NCBI RefSeq assembly: GCF_010389155.1 | Contig: NC_057765.1 | Location: forward strand, 21,036,270 to 21,100,269 | From: Erigeron canadensis | Lineage: Eukaryota > Streptophyta > Magnoliopsida > Asterales > Asteraceae | Direction: 5' to 3' | Length of the DNA: 64,000 bases | Shown here: positions 1 through 11,409 of the stretch, piece by piece | Layout: the number at the start of each line of letters is the position of its first letter | Numbering within the stretch: the stretch's first letter is position 1 | Translations under genes and position numbers: made by a program | The notes under the pieces: generated by a model | The model's input: the letters and a program-made list of their open reading frames with translations, nothing else | Database searches by the model: none | Told to the model about the DNA's origin: nothing

Positions 1-1171
1 ACTTAGAATTTCTTGTAAATAAATAAAGTAGTTTAGTTTTTATTTTAGCTATTTTTGTTTTTAGTTTTATTTTTATTTTTGCAATTAGTGTCAGTTTGTG
101 TGTCAAACTAGTTCTTATTGCACGAGAGATTTGATAAGCATCTAATGATTCTGTAGGAAATTATATGATTCTTAGTGAATTATATGAGTCTCGTTGCTTA
201 TGGTAAGTGTGTTTAAAAGATGGTTTTTCTAATTAATACATAAGTTGTTTATTTTAGAAAATGAAATGGAATTGAAATTGAAAAGTCGAAATATTTTTTG
301 AACGTGTTTGAAGTAAATTTTTGAAATTTCAATTGTTTTTGGTTGATAAGTATGCTTGACAAAGATTGGAGTTGCCTTAGATTTTTGATCTATAGGTTAA
401 GATTTTGATTGTTTGCATATTTATGATATTTTGTTGATTTTGATGCATTAATGAAGTTTGTTAAGTGTGCAGGTTACAGATTTCAATTTATATGTATTGA
501 GACGGACAACAATCTATGCATAAATGTGCTACAAGGATGAATAGCCTTGTATTTATTAACCTAAAACCGCCTTGACAGGGCGATGCTCTAGCCTATTGAA
601 CTACAATCCCAGGGAAATAAGAAGAGATCTAGCTTGTTGTACCGGAGTGGTTCATCGTCAAAAGAACAACAATGTCGCTTAGTGTGATAGGTTATTTTTG
701 TATTATCAAGATCACAACCTAAGATGTAATGTGATAGGTTGTTGATATGATAATTTGATGCATTGTACATTAAATATGTTTTGATGTAAGTTTGCATTTG
801 TTGAGTTAAACATCAATGAAGAAATGATCGATTTTATGTCAAGATTATAATGTAAGATTAATTTGGTACATTATTTTGATGACAGTTTTTGGTACACATT
901 CGAGCAGATACAGGTTTTTGGTAACGAATATCTACAGGTTTATGAATTATGAAATTTGTAATTTTTCTATGATAAGTTTCTGGAAAATTCATGAAATTTG
1001 GCTACGGATGTTTTTTCCTCGTGTTCCTAGGTTTTGTTTGAAGCTCGTTCCGACGTCACACGAAGAGGATCTTCCTCGTGATGACATCATCACGAAGTAG
1101 ACGTGACAAAGACCCTAATTATTTTTTTAATTCTAACTTTTATTTTCTTGTCGCTTTTTTTTTGTGCAGGT
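1..1171 (+). repeat. Post-pol spacer of element A, copy 1
   Basis: Non-coding AT-rich sequence that matches 25940-27646, the spacer between pol and ORFx in the second copy of the same element. The window opens inside it. Relative to copy 2 it has an extra insert of about 110 bp at 566-677 that contains a tRNA-like fragment, and it lacks about 600 bp between positions 1005 and 1010. The end of the spacer (1128-1170) has CTAAC, a pyrimidine-rich run and TGTGCAG directly before the ORFx start codon, which is a good 3' splice site. I see no gene in it. Confidence 0.8.
567..610 (-). pseudogene. tRNA-Asp(GUC)-like fragment, organelle type
   Basis: Read on the minus strand from 610 this begins GGGATTGTAGTTCAAT and continues through a D-arm and an anticodon arm CCGCCCTGTCAAGGCGG with anticodon GUC. 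It resembles the 5' 44 nt of plastid tRNA-Asp (also present in plant mitochondria) with about four mismatches from memory. The match stops right after the anticodon stem, so variable loop, T-arm and acceptor 3' strand are missing and it cannot be functional. It lies in a block absent from the second copy of this spacer, so it is probably a nuclear insertion of organellar DNA. Confidence 0.6.
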
Positions 1172-1766
1172 ATGGCAGGACAAGGTATTAATGCTCGTGT
1201 GTTCGTCAAGTAGCACAATGTTGCACTCGATCTCTGTACTACTCAGACGGGGTGCACACCAGAGTTCCACGGTGTCCTACAGTATCTCACACGTTCTTGT
1301 GTTCGTTTCATAGTGACAGAGAACCCTCTGTTGGTGATAAGTCTCATACGGGAATTTGGAATTCAGCCCAATTAGTGCAGATGGGTGATCATATGTACAT
1401 TCGCACTACTGTTGGAGGACGTTCTTTCTCGTTCTCAGCTGGAGACTTACGGACGATATTACAGTTAGGTGATGTTGATATAGAGCAAGGTCCGACTGAA
1501 TTTTTAGATGCTTTTTGTGACGGTGCTCAACGTCGTATGGGGTACACTAGTGCTATTACTTACCCATACTTCAGAAATCATCTTCGTGGCAAATGGAAGT
1601 TGCTTGCCTACTATCTGTTGAGGTCCATCAGTCACCAGAGTACAGGACATGACCAGATGAATATCCAGAACGCTTCTCAGATGGTTGCTTTGTTGCTGAA
1701 CAAGCCGTACAACTTATCTCAGTACATTTTTGATAATTTTGAAAAGCAGTTGAGGTCATTTGGTAC

Positions 1767-2439
1767 TAGGGGTGTTCGCGGTTTGGTTTTTACCCGGTTA
1801 AACTGTAAACCGAACCGTTTAAAAAACAAAACAAAAAAAACAAACCATTTTTGAATTTGGTTTTGGGTTTTGTTTGTAACCGAAACCGAATTATATATTC
1901 GGTTTTTGGTTTGGTCATGGGTAAAGGATAATGAATTTGGTTAAACCGAATAACTTATATTACTATTATGTATTGTTAAAAATATTTAATTTGTATCTTT
2001 TTTTTATGGACAATTATTAATGTATTTTTTACTTTTTATGTCTATTTGTTTATTATATTATGAGTAACATTTTTTCTGAAATTAGATAAATTCAATTTTG
2101 ATGAATAATTTTAATAATGATGTAAAACAAGAGTTTAGTTATTTCACTTATGTTATATGTTTATCCATATGGTACTTGAAGTCTAAATTTACTACTTTGG
2201 TGAAAATTGAAATTATGAACCTATTTTGGTTAAACACAACTTAGACAAAAAGAAATAGTAAATTTGTGTTTTTCATATTTGGTTTTAAACCAAAACCGAA
2301 CCAAATTCTAATTTGGTTTTCGGTTTGGTTTTTCTATTTTGAATTAGGTTTTGGTTCGGTTTTGGTTTTGAAAAATAAAAATTAAAAAATCCTGAAAAAT
2401 AGACCAAATAACTGGAAACCGAACCGATGAACACCCCTA
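1767..2439. mobile_element. hAT-type MITE inserted in ORFx
   Basis: The element begins TAGGGGTGTTC and ends GAACACCCCTA, an 11-bp perfect terminal inverted repeat. It is flanked by an exact 8-bp target duplication TTTGGTAC at 1759-1766 and 2440-2447. Subterminal copies of ACCGAACC and GGTTTGGTTTT are inverted between the ends. An 8-bp duplication and this terminus fit non-autonomous hAT elements. It has no transposase. Element plus duplication adds 681 bp (227 codons), so the surrounding reading frame stays in phase across it, although stops occur inside it. Confidence 0.92.
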
Positions 2440-4270
2440 TTTGGTACAGACAAGAAGTTCTTTTTGTTTCCAAGATTTGTGATGATTATCATTCGGCACT
2501 TTGTAGATGATTTGCCATTTGACAGTCCCACGTTCAATTTAGGTCATCTTACTTATAAGGCATTTGTTGAGAGTATGAAACACTTGTCGGGTAGAAATGT
2601 TCTGGTACATGTTGATAATCCACCATTGTTCGGACATTTGATTGATCCTAACTATGTTGCACCTAGACAAGGTTGGGAAGATGAAGAACTCGTTGCTGCT
2701 GCTGGTGATGATTTGGCTCAAGATATTCCTCAAGAAGAGCGAGCTGATCAATTTGAGGGACTCAATGATGTTCCTCTATATGCTGGAGATCTGGAGAATG
2801 ATCTAGATATGGATGCTCTTATGCAGGATGTTGATGATCCCGCAAATCTTGTGCCACCATCTTCTGGAGTTTCTACTTCTACCTCTGCTCCAGATGGTGA
2901 TGATTTTGGTTCTTCTGAGTTACCAGTTGCTGTTAATGCTGGTGATGACTCAGAAGATGATGAAGAAGAGGCAAAAAGATTATCAAAGCGAAGAAGAAGA
3001 CAAGGAAAAGGAGTTGATGCTGTGCAGAGACTTCCAACTTCTCAGCGATCTCAGGCTGAAGTTGATAGAGAGTTTGCTGCATATCAAGCTGCCATGGAGA
3101 GATCTCAAGCTACTTCATTAGTTGCTGCTTTAAGAGCTTCAGTTATTGATGTTCCTGTTTATATGTCTACTACTTTTGTTGGTGTTGTTGTTGGGGAGAG
3201 AAGGTCGAGACCAAAGTTTATTATTCGAGGAATTGGTTCTCGCGCACAAGTTGTCACTGAGGCAACAACTGTTATGATTCCTACTACTCCGGATTCTGCA
3301 GTTCGTCAAGAGCCAGAGCCGACAGTTGTTGCTCCTAGGCCTTCTTCTGCTCCTATTCAGGCTACTGTTCCTGTTTCTACTATCATAGGACGTCTGTTGG
3401 CTCCTTGTAACGACCTTAGATGCCTCCCACAGGAACGTTTAGTGCTCGTATGCCTTCATTTGAAGCTACGATGCCCCCTCATGCCTCTACATCTGATGTT
3501 GCTTCGATGTCACGTCCAGTTGCTCCTGTTCAAGTGCAGCTGAGTCGTTTGTTTTCTGAGAAGAAGATGTTAGAGATGAGGGTCACAGCTTTGGAGAATC
3601 AGCTAAAGCTCCAAGCTGCCAAGCATCAAGAAGAGATGGACTTAATGACAGTACTTGTTCATTCTCTTAGTTCTACACTTGACCAATTCTTGGCTCAAGG
3701 GGGAGATAAAGATGGTTGTAAGGATGATGAGCTTGCTAAGAAGACAAGAGATGATGATCATGATCATGAAGATCAAGATCTAGCTCAAGGTCCAAACCAA
3801 GGACAACCAACAGATGGTAAGCCAGAGAATAGAGGTCAAAGCCAATATGCTACTGATGCTGCTATGGATACAGAGACTGCAGATATTCAGGGGGAGTCGC
3901 CAAGACAGACTGATTCGGAGATTGCTGGTACAACTAGTGCTAGTACTTCTAGGACTCAAGATAAAGGTAAAGCTGTGATGGTTGCTCCAGATGCAGATCC
4001 TGATGATCCAAATGATAATGATGATGATGAGGAAGATTCCAATTCAGGTAACTCCAATTCTAATTCTGATAAAATGGAAAGGGAGAGTCGAGAAAAGTTA
4101 GTGAATGATCCTCATAATCATGGTGATAAAGAAAATCTTAGCAAAGGAAAATCTACTCAGGATAGTGAGTCAACTAAGACCGATTCTACTACCAATGCCT
4201 CTACAGAATCAGATTTGCACCCATTAATTGTGTATAGACTAGAAAAGAGATTGGGTTATGATCTACAGGC

Positions 4271-4465
4271 TCATATGAGAGCTAGAGCAGAGATTATGGA
4301 TTATGATGATTATTATGATCAGAGATTATATGATCTACAGGCTCATATGAGAGCTAGAGCAGAGCAAGATCACAGGCTCATATGAGAGCTAGAGCAGATT
4401 ATATGATCTACAGGCTCATATGAGAGCTAGAGCAGAGATTATGGCTCATATGAGAGCTAGAGCAG
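4271..4465 (+). repeat. Minisatellite, five copies of a 21-bp unit
   Basis: CTCATATGAGAGCTAGAGCAG occurs exactly at 4271, 4342, 4377, 4415 and 4445, mostly with GATCTACAGG before it. The first ten bases CTCATATGAG form a perfect palindrome. Spacings of 71, 35, 38 and 30 bp are not all multiples of three, so the array shifts the ORFx frame. Confidence 0.9.
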
Positions 4466-4545
4466 GATCACTTAGGGATCAAATGAAAGAACGGTCAGGG
4501 TTAACTCATACATCGTCAGAGTCATAGTCAGATTCGGATTAAGAT

Positions 4546-4685
4546 TCGAATTATGAACCTTAGTGCTAATGATTTTTGTTTTTGTAATGATTATAAGATA
4601 AATATGAATGTAGTTGTTATATTATATTTATGATATAATATTATTGTTGTAAGTTAAAATAGATAAAGATTATAAGATAAATATT
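4546..4685 (+). other. 3' untranslated DNA of ORFx copy 1, left of element B
   Basis: AT-rich non-coding DNA. A segment at 4600-4650 resembles 17568-17620 on the other side of element B, suggesting an older local duplication in the host element before B inserted. Confidence 0.5.
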
Positions 4686-5584
4686 TGTTAGGTCAAAAAT
4701 CGACCAAGTATAATTTGTTTAGAAATATTGAAGCTCAGAAGAAATACTTGTACAGAAATTCTGAGACATCCCTCAGAATTAGTTCTTCTGAAGCCTCACC
4801 TCAGATCAAGATCAACATATCTGAAGACGTTCAGACTGAAGTCAAAGACTGAAGATTGAAGAAGAAGATCATCTCAGAAGCAGAGCTCAGCGAGGATCTT
4901 ACCATGATTGAAGATCTGAAGGCTCTCAGTGAAAAAGTATTTACAACACTTTTTCATTGATTACGAGGAAAGTCTTTTTGCAGCCTTTAACTACCTTTAC
5001 CCGGTTAATAACCTTAAACCTGGGATCGGGATAGTTTTAGTAAAAGCTTGGGAATAAAGTATGTCAAGTCACATCAAAGAAACTTACATACTTTACCTTA
5101 AACAAGCATGTTATGGATTTGTCCTACAAATCCATAAATGCATCCAACCATATATGTACGGCATATTGCCATGTCATCTAGACATGTTTACCTATAAATA
5201 TAAGACTTCTCACAGTTGCTAAAATGCTTGGAACTTTGGCAATTGCAACGTGTGATATTAGTCTAAGTATTCTTACGAATAATTCCTTGTCGCATAGATC
5301 ATTTGTATTTCTAGGGTTGTTTAGATATTTTCACAAGTGTGATTATCTTTGTTCCGCAACAACTCTTGTATTTTATTTGTATTTTGTTAATAGAAATAAA
5401 TAAAATACATTGAAAAATACATCTCGACTCATTGCCATAATACTTGAATATAATTAGTATTTATATAGTTTCAAACACTTGTTCTTTATTGTTCATATCC
5501 ATATATACATCTGTTTATTGTTAACCTAATTTATATCTTGTTATATCTTGTTCTCGTTGTACATCTTGTGTAGGTGGACTCACA
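4686..5584 (+). repeat. 5' LTR of element B
   Basis: 899 bp, TG...CA ends, matching 16623-17566. It lacks about 65 bp present near 17422-17490 of the 3' LTR and has a short extra piece near 5058. The upstream half is rich in TCTGAAG and CTCAG words, including a hairpin ATTCTGAG/CTCAGAAT at 4758-4779. CTATAAATA near 5192 is a TATA-box candidate. Confidence 0.93.
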
Positions 5585-5586
5585 TT

Positions 5587-5598
5587 TGGTATCAGAGC
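5587..5598 (+). other. Primer binding site of element B
   Basis: TGGTATCAGAGC, complementary to the 3' end of initiator tRNA-Met, two bases after the LTR end. This is the usual minus-strand primer site of plant copia elements. Confidence 0.92.
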
Positions 5599-5646
5599 CT
5601 CCCAGGTTAAATCATTAAATTGTTATACCTGTTTTGATCCTACAAG

Positions 5647-8079
5647 ATGTCTAAAACCGAACAACCAAACCCAAACCCAAATGGTAACCCTAACCCCAAT
5701 GTCAATATGAATCAAAATCCACCACCTCTACCACCAGTTCAACCCAGTGTTCATGTTCACTTTCCAAACAATCCGGTACCTAAATTCAATGGAAATAGTG
5801 ACACATTCATTACTTAGAAGACATGTATGCTCAAGTACATCGCTGGAGTTGAAAGACACTTGACCACCATTCTTGTAGAGGGTCCTTATGTTCCCATGAA
5901 TGCATCAACTGTTATTTTTAACCAAGACGGGACCCCTAGGTTAACACCCAAGGAGAAAGATCATTGGTAAGAGGAAGACCATTGTTTGGCTGACCTAGAT
6001 TCCAAATTACAAAATATGATTCTCTTTGCTGTCCCAGAAAGTTTAAAACCCACTCTTGTTTTACTTGATAGTTCTAAGTTAATGTGGGAAGAGTTGTTAA
6101 CACAGTTTGAAGGAACAAAGGAAACTATCACCACAAGAAAAGTTTCTTTGAATAAAAAATATGAAGCACTTTTTGCATTACCAAATGAATCTCTAACTGA
6201 AACATATCTTAGATTTACAAATTTGGTCAATCAATTAAAAGCTCTTGGTGTTACAAAAGACAAAGAAATTTTACTTGAAAAGTTTTGTGATATATTACCT
6301 TCTAAATGGGAGAATTTGATCATGGTATTAAGGCAAGGTAAAACCCTTCATAGTCACACTCTAGCCACTTTGTATGGTGCCTTCAAATACACTGAGGAAA
6401 ATAAAGCTGAGAGAGTTGTGGCTGAGCAAGATGCAAAGAATCATACTTCAACCAGTTCTACATTGGTTCATTATTCTGAACCACAAGATGCTGCCCTACT
6501 GTCTTCTGAGAGTGATCAGTCTGACTCTGTGAAGAAGATGGTAGCTGAGTTAATGAAAGCTGGTATTTCTGAATATGCATCACATGAATGTGATGAGGAT
6601 GATGATGATGACCTTGTTGCCATGATTGCCAAAACTTTTAATCGTTTTAAATTTAAATCAAAGAGAAATAGCAAACAATTTTCTTCAAATAATATTGTCG
6701 ATAAGTACAATTTAGAATGTTTTAAATGTGGAAAGAAAGGACATTTTATGAAGGAATGCAGATCATCACAACCCTCCTCATCACACACTGCCCCTAACCA
6801 TTCTATTTTTCAGAAGCCTAATGATGGGTACAAAGCCCACATCGCGATGATGGCTCAGGAAGAATCCAACAAGAATAGCTGCATGGTGGTAGACACTGAA
6901 AAATGGGAGGATTCTGACGTGTCATCTGATGATGAAGAAGAAGTAATGGATATGTGTTTCATGGCTCGTGAAGATCGTAGTCATGTTGTCAAGTCTGATG
7001 TTGAATCTGGTAGTTGGGTGGATATCATCATGAAAAAGGTTAGTACATTCGGTTTTGAGAAGGATGAAGAACAAAAACTAGATCTTTTGGTTCTTATAGA
7101 GGCTGACATAACTTATGTTGAAACTGTGCGACTGTGCGTTCAGAGAGTATAAAAATGTTTGAAATAAATTCTTCTGAACTGAACGCCAGTCAGACCAGAT
7201 TTAAAGAACTGAAAGATTTCAGTTAGCCTTGAAAAGTTTTCAATCTCTGGTTTCCAAACTTGAATTGGAAAAAGAAGAATTAAAAATTATTTTGGAAAAA
7301 GAACAGAAAATAATTAAATCTTGGATGAAATCACCTTTTCTTGAAGCTGTCATTAAGAAAACTTTTGAAAATCAAAGAATCATTTATGGCACTAGTGATC
7401 TTCATCTTGCATCCGTAATAACTGATTTGGATGCACTTCCTAAAGAAATGAGACTGATCAAAACCAGAGATCATTTTTAAATGTGATAACTGAGATCAAA
7501 ACCAGAAATGAGACCAGAGATCATTTTTAAAGATCTTGGAAAATCAAAAGTGATAACTGATCAAAACCAGGAACAACCTGAGGGCAAATCTGAAGCATGT
7601 CAGACTAGTGCTTCAGAAAAGAAAGCTAAACCCAAGAAGCCTTCCCCTCAGTCTTCAAATAAGGTTCCTAAGAACCTTCAGAAGAAGAAAAATGTGATCC
7701 TTGCTGAGCCTTCTACCTCAGATTCTGGTAGAGCTCAGGTGTCTAATTCAGAGTCTATTTTGTTAAGGATTGAAAGTTAATTTCAGAATTTGGCTAGGCA
7801 AGTGCAGAGCTGTAATGCACGTTTAAAAAATGTTGAAAGCACTCCCCAAAATCCTAAACAAAACCCAAAACCTTTTTCAAAGAAAATCAAGCAAGAAAAG
7901 CAAAATTTTGAGAAGAAAAAGGTTTCTGAAGTCATCAAACCAACTGTTTTTGTGTCATCTGAAATTATGGCTGAAATTCCCTTTGATCCTTCTGTCTCTT
8001 ACGTACCAAAGAAATCTGAGGCTGTTCAGGGAAAGCCCAGTGAACCAATCAAGAGATGGGTTCCCAAAAAGAACTAATC
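5647..8079 (+). pseudogene. Element B gag, degenerate
   Basis: Start chosen at ATG 5647 after the primer site; a proline/asparagine-rich leader is followed by the same gag domain as element D. In-frame stops occur at 5815 (TAG, where D has TGG) and 5968 (TAA, where D has TCA). The frame then stays open from 5986 to 7152 and includes a CCHC zinc knuckle (CFKCGKKGHFMKEC, about 6718-6760) for RNA binding. An 8-bp direct repeat ACTGTGCG near 7120 shifts the frame, and 7229-7780 is broken by local duplications. The lysine-rich C-terminus is open at 7790-8077 and ends at the gag stop before protease. Gag would form the particle; this copy cannot. Confidence 0.88.
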
Positions 8080-8094
8080 TTTGTGTATGTGTAG

Positions 8095-11000
8095 GGTGAC
8101 CGCAAAAAGAACACTTGGTTTCTTGACAGTGCTGCTGGCAGAACCATGACTGGTCACAAAACCCTGCTAGAGGAATATAGGGTGCAAGAGGGGCCCTCAA
8201 TAACTTTTGGTAATGATGAAAACGGACAAACTGAGGGATATGGTGTTGTGAACAATAGACAAGTCAAATTCACTAAAATTGCATATGTGAATGGTTTGAA
8301 ATATAACCTGATCAGTGTCAGCCAACTTTGTGATGATGACTTTAAGGTATTATTTGATATTTCACAAGGCACCATAATCAACAGAGATTGGAAGGTAGTA
8401 ATGATTGCACCAAGAAAGGGAAACATTTATGTTGTAGACATGAATAGTGTTAATTCTGAACAATGTTTCTACACAAGGGCAGATGAGGACACCAACTGGT
8501 TGTGGCACAAAAGGTTATCCCATCTCAATTTCAAAAATATTAATAAGTTGTCAAGAAAACAACTTGCTGATGGGATACCAGCCATGTCTTTCGATAAAGG
8601 CAAGCTATGTCCAGGGTGTGAAATGGGAAAGAAGAAGAGAGCATCTTTCAAGACCAAGCAAAATTTTAGCATCACTGAACCACTTCATATGCTTCATATG
8701 GATCTTTTTGGTCTTGTGAATGTTCAGATAAGAGCGGGGAAGAATTACACTCTGGTTGTAGTCGATGAATATTCAAGATACTGTTGGGTGATCTTCCTCA
8801 GGAACAAAAGTGAAGCTGCTGTTGAAATCATTGCCCTCATCAAACAGATTGAACTCAAGCATAAGCGAAAAGTACGTCAACTCATAAGTGACAATGGCAC
8901 TGAATTCAGAAATTCCACTGTGGAAACCTTCTGCACTGACACTGGCATATCTTAGAACTTCTCCTCAGCACATACACCAGAGCAAAATGGTGTTGTGGAA
9001 AGAAAGAATCGAACGCTGATAGAAGCTGCCAGAAGTATGTTGAATGAATCAGGTCTTCCAAAATGTTTTTGGGCTGAAGCTGTTGCAACTGCTTGCTACA
9101 CCCAGAATCGTTCCATTTATGTCAAAAGACATAAGAAGACTGCCTATGAAGTGCTCAGAAATAGAAAGCCTAATATTGGATATTTCCATGTATTTGGATG
9201 TCCAGTATATATTCTGAATGATTCCAGCAAATTGGGTAAATTTGATGCCAAAGCCGATGAAGGTTACTTCCTAGGTTATTTAACAATTCGTAAGGCCTTT
9301 AGAGTCTATAACAAAAGACTTGAAAAGGTTGATGAGTCAATTCATGTTACTTTTGATGAATCAAATTCTGCAATCTTTAATAAACCAGTCTTTGAACCAC
9401 CTTCAGAAGGTCCTATTAGTTTTGGTGAATCTGATCACATTGACAAATCTGATCAGTCACCTGAACATGTTTCTGATCATTCCTGTTCAGAACCAGTTAC
9501 AAGTCAGCAAAGTAACATTCCATTTTATCCTTCTGTCACATTCAAACTACCCTCTGAATTGACTATTGGATCATATGTGCGTGCTGCTCCTCAGATATCA
9601 GTATCCCCTGAAATACCTCAGAATGAAGAATTTCATGATGCAAATCGTGATTTACAAGATGATGAAGATGATGAAACTGAAATAGTCTATTCTGAACCAT
9701 CTTCTGAAGTAAGCCAGAGGAGTTCTTGCACTGATATGATTATTCATCCTGGTCATTACTCTAAATGGACTCGCTCACATCCAATTGACCAAGTGATTGG
9801 CGATCCAAGTAGAGGGGTTCAGACCAGAAGAGCCACAAGCGATCAATGCTTATATGTCAGCTTCTTATCACTGATAGAACCGAAGAAGATTGACGAGGCT
9901 TTGAAAGATCCAAGTTGGGTTGAAGCCATGCAAGAAGAGCTTAACCAATTTGAAAGGAACAATGTTTGGGGGCTTGTTCCATGTCCCCCCAATCTGAAGA
10001 AAGAACCAATTGGGATAAGATGGGTCTTTCGAAACAAAGTTGATGAAGATGGTCATGTAATCAAAAACAATGCCAGACTTGTTGCAAAGGGTTATGCACA
10101 AGAAGAAGGAGTTGATTTTGATGAGACTTTTGCACCAGTGGCCAGACTTGAAGCTATCAGAATTTTCTTAGCATTCGCAGCTCATCATGAGTTCAAAGTC
10201 TACCAAATGGATGTCAAGAGTGCTTTTCTGAATGGAGAGCTAGAAGAAGTTGTGTATGTATATCAACCACCAGGATTTGAAAGCAAAGAAAAACCTCATT
10301 GGGTGTATAGACTGAACAAAGCTTTATATGGTCTGAGAGAAGCACCTAGAGCCTGGTATGATACTCTAACTCGACATCTTTTAGATAATGGTTTTCATAG
10401 AGGTGCAATAGATAACACTTTATTCATCTTGCATGAGAAAAGTGATATCTTGCTTGTACAAGTATATGTTGATGATATTGTGTTTGGTTGTACAAATGAA
10501 AAATTGTGTGACAAGTTTTCAAAAATAATGTCTTCTGAGTATGAAATGAGTATGATGGGTGAACTGACATATTTTCTGGGTGTTCAAGTAAAACAAACCA
10601 GTGATGGTATTTTCATAAATCAAGAAAAATATGTTAGAGATTTGTTAAAGAAATATCAGTTTGATTATATTTCATCTAAAGATACTCCAATTTCTGCACC
10701 ATTAACTTTGGACTCAGATCCTAATGGAAAACCTGTCGATCCCACAAAATATCGAGGTATGGTGGGATCATTAATGTACTTAACTGCAAGTAGACCAGAC
10801 ATAATGTTTGCAACATGTCTTTGTGCATGATTTCAATCTTATCCCAGATAAGCACACCAGAATGTAGTAAAAAAGATTTTTTGATACCTGAAAGGTGTCC
10901 CCAGACTAGGTCTTTGGTATCCCAAAGGCTCAAGTCTAGATCTCATGGGCTATTCAGATTCTGATCATGCAGGTTGTAAGATAGATAGGAAAAGTACCAC

Positions 11001-11409
11001 AGGTGGGTGTCATTTCCTTGGTGGCAAATTGGTTAGTTGGACAAGCAAGAAACAGACTGCAGTATCATTATCCACTGCTGAAGCTGAGTACATTTCTGCA
11101 GCAAGTTGTTGTGCTCAGATCTTATGGATGAAGAACCAACTAACTGATTATGGTGTTAAGTATACCAGAACGCCAATATTTTGTGATAACACAAGTGCCA
11201 TTGCAATATCTCACAATCCTGTCATGCACTCTAAAACCAAGCATATTGATCTCAAGTACCATTTCATTCGTGATCATATTTTAAAAGGTGATATTGAAAT
11301 TCATTTCATTCCCACTGACAAACAACTAGCTGATGTGTTTACAAAACCTTTAGATGTCAAAACTTTTAAACATCTCATCAGCGAGTTGGGAATGCTAAAT
11401 CCTGTGTAG
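8095..11409 (+). pseudogene. Element B pol (protease, integrase, RT, RNase H), degenerate
   Basis: One frame runs the whole length but is cut by stops at 8953 (TAG), 10828 (TGA), 10849 (TAA) and 10882 (TGA). Order: aspartic protease motif [11 protein letters not shown] (D-S-A at 8125-8133, not the usual D-S/T-G), integrase zinc region HKRLSH with CPGC, integrase core with HMDLFG, SDNGTEF and the glutamate of VVERKN, reverse transcriptase with YVDD at 10465-10476, and RNase H ending with QLADVFTKPLD. The order protease-integrase-RT-RNase H is diagnostic of Ty1/copia. The protease opens in a different frame from gag, just after a TGTGTAG splice-acceptor-like site. Confidence 0.93.

Larger units (their letters stand above)
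1172..4545 (+). pseudogene. ORFx of element A, copy 1 (extra 3' retrotransposon gene), broken
   Basis: This is the extra gene downstream of pol in element A. The ATG at 1172 follows a TGTGCAG splice acceptor, as in the second copy at 27647. Codon 14 is TAG (GAG in copy 2), one T is missing near 1350, and a 673-bp MITE sits at 1767-2439; both sides of the MITE stay in one frame. In order the product shows a roughly 230-residue N-terminal region with an EFW-like block and a GGRSFSFSAGDLRTIL segment, a basic cluster KRLSKRRRR (about 2970-3000), a coiled coil (about 3550-3690), an Asp/Glu/Ser-rich stretch and a C-terminal repeat of LQAHMRARAE. The N-terminal pattern resembles the 'putative plant transposon protein' family; no enzyme motif is visible. 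A frame change near 3420 and the repeat at 4271-4465 break it further. Function unknown. Confidence 0.65.

Noticed and set aside
8060..8100. Programmed -1 frameshift between gag and pol
   Set aside because: No slippery heptamer is visible, E needs the opposite shift, and in B the pol frame has TAG just before the protease. B is decayed, so this last point is weak.
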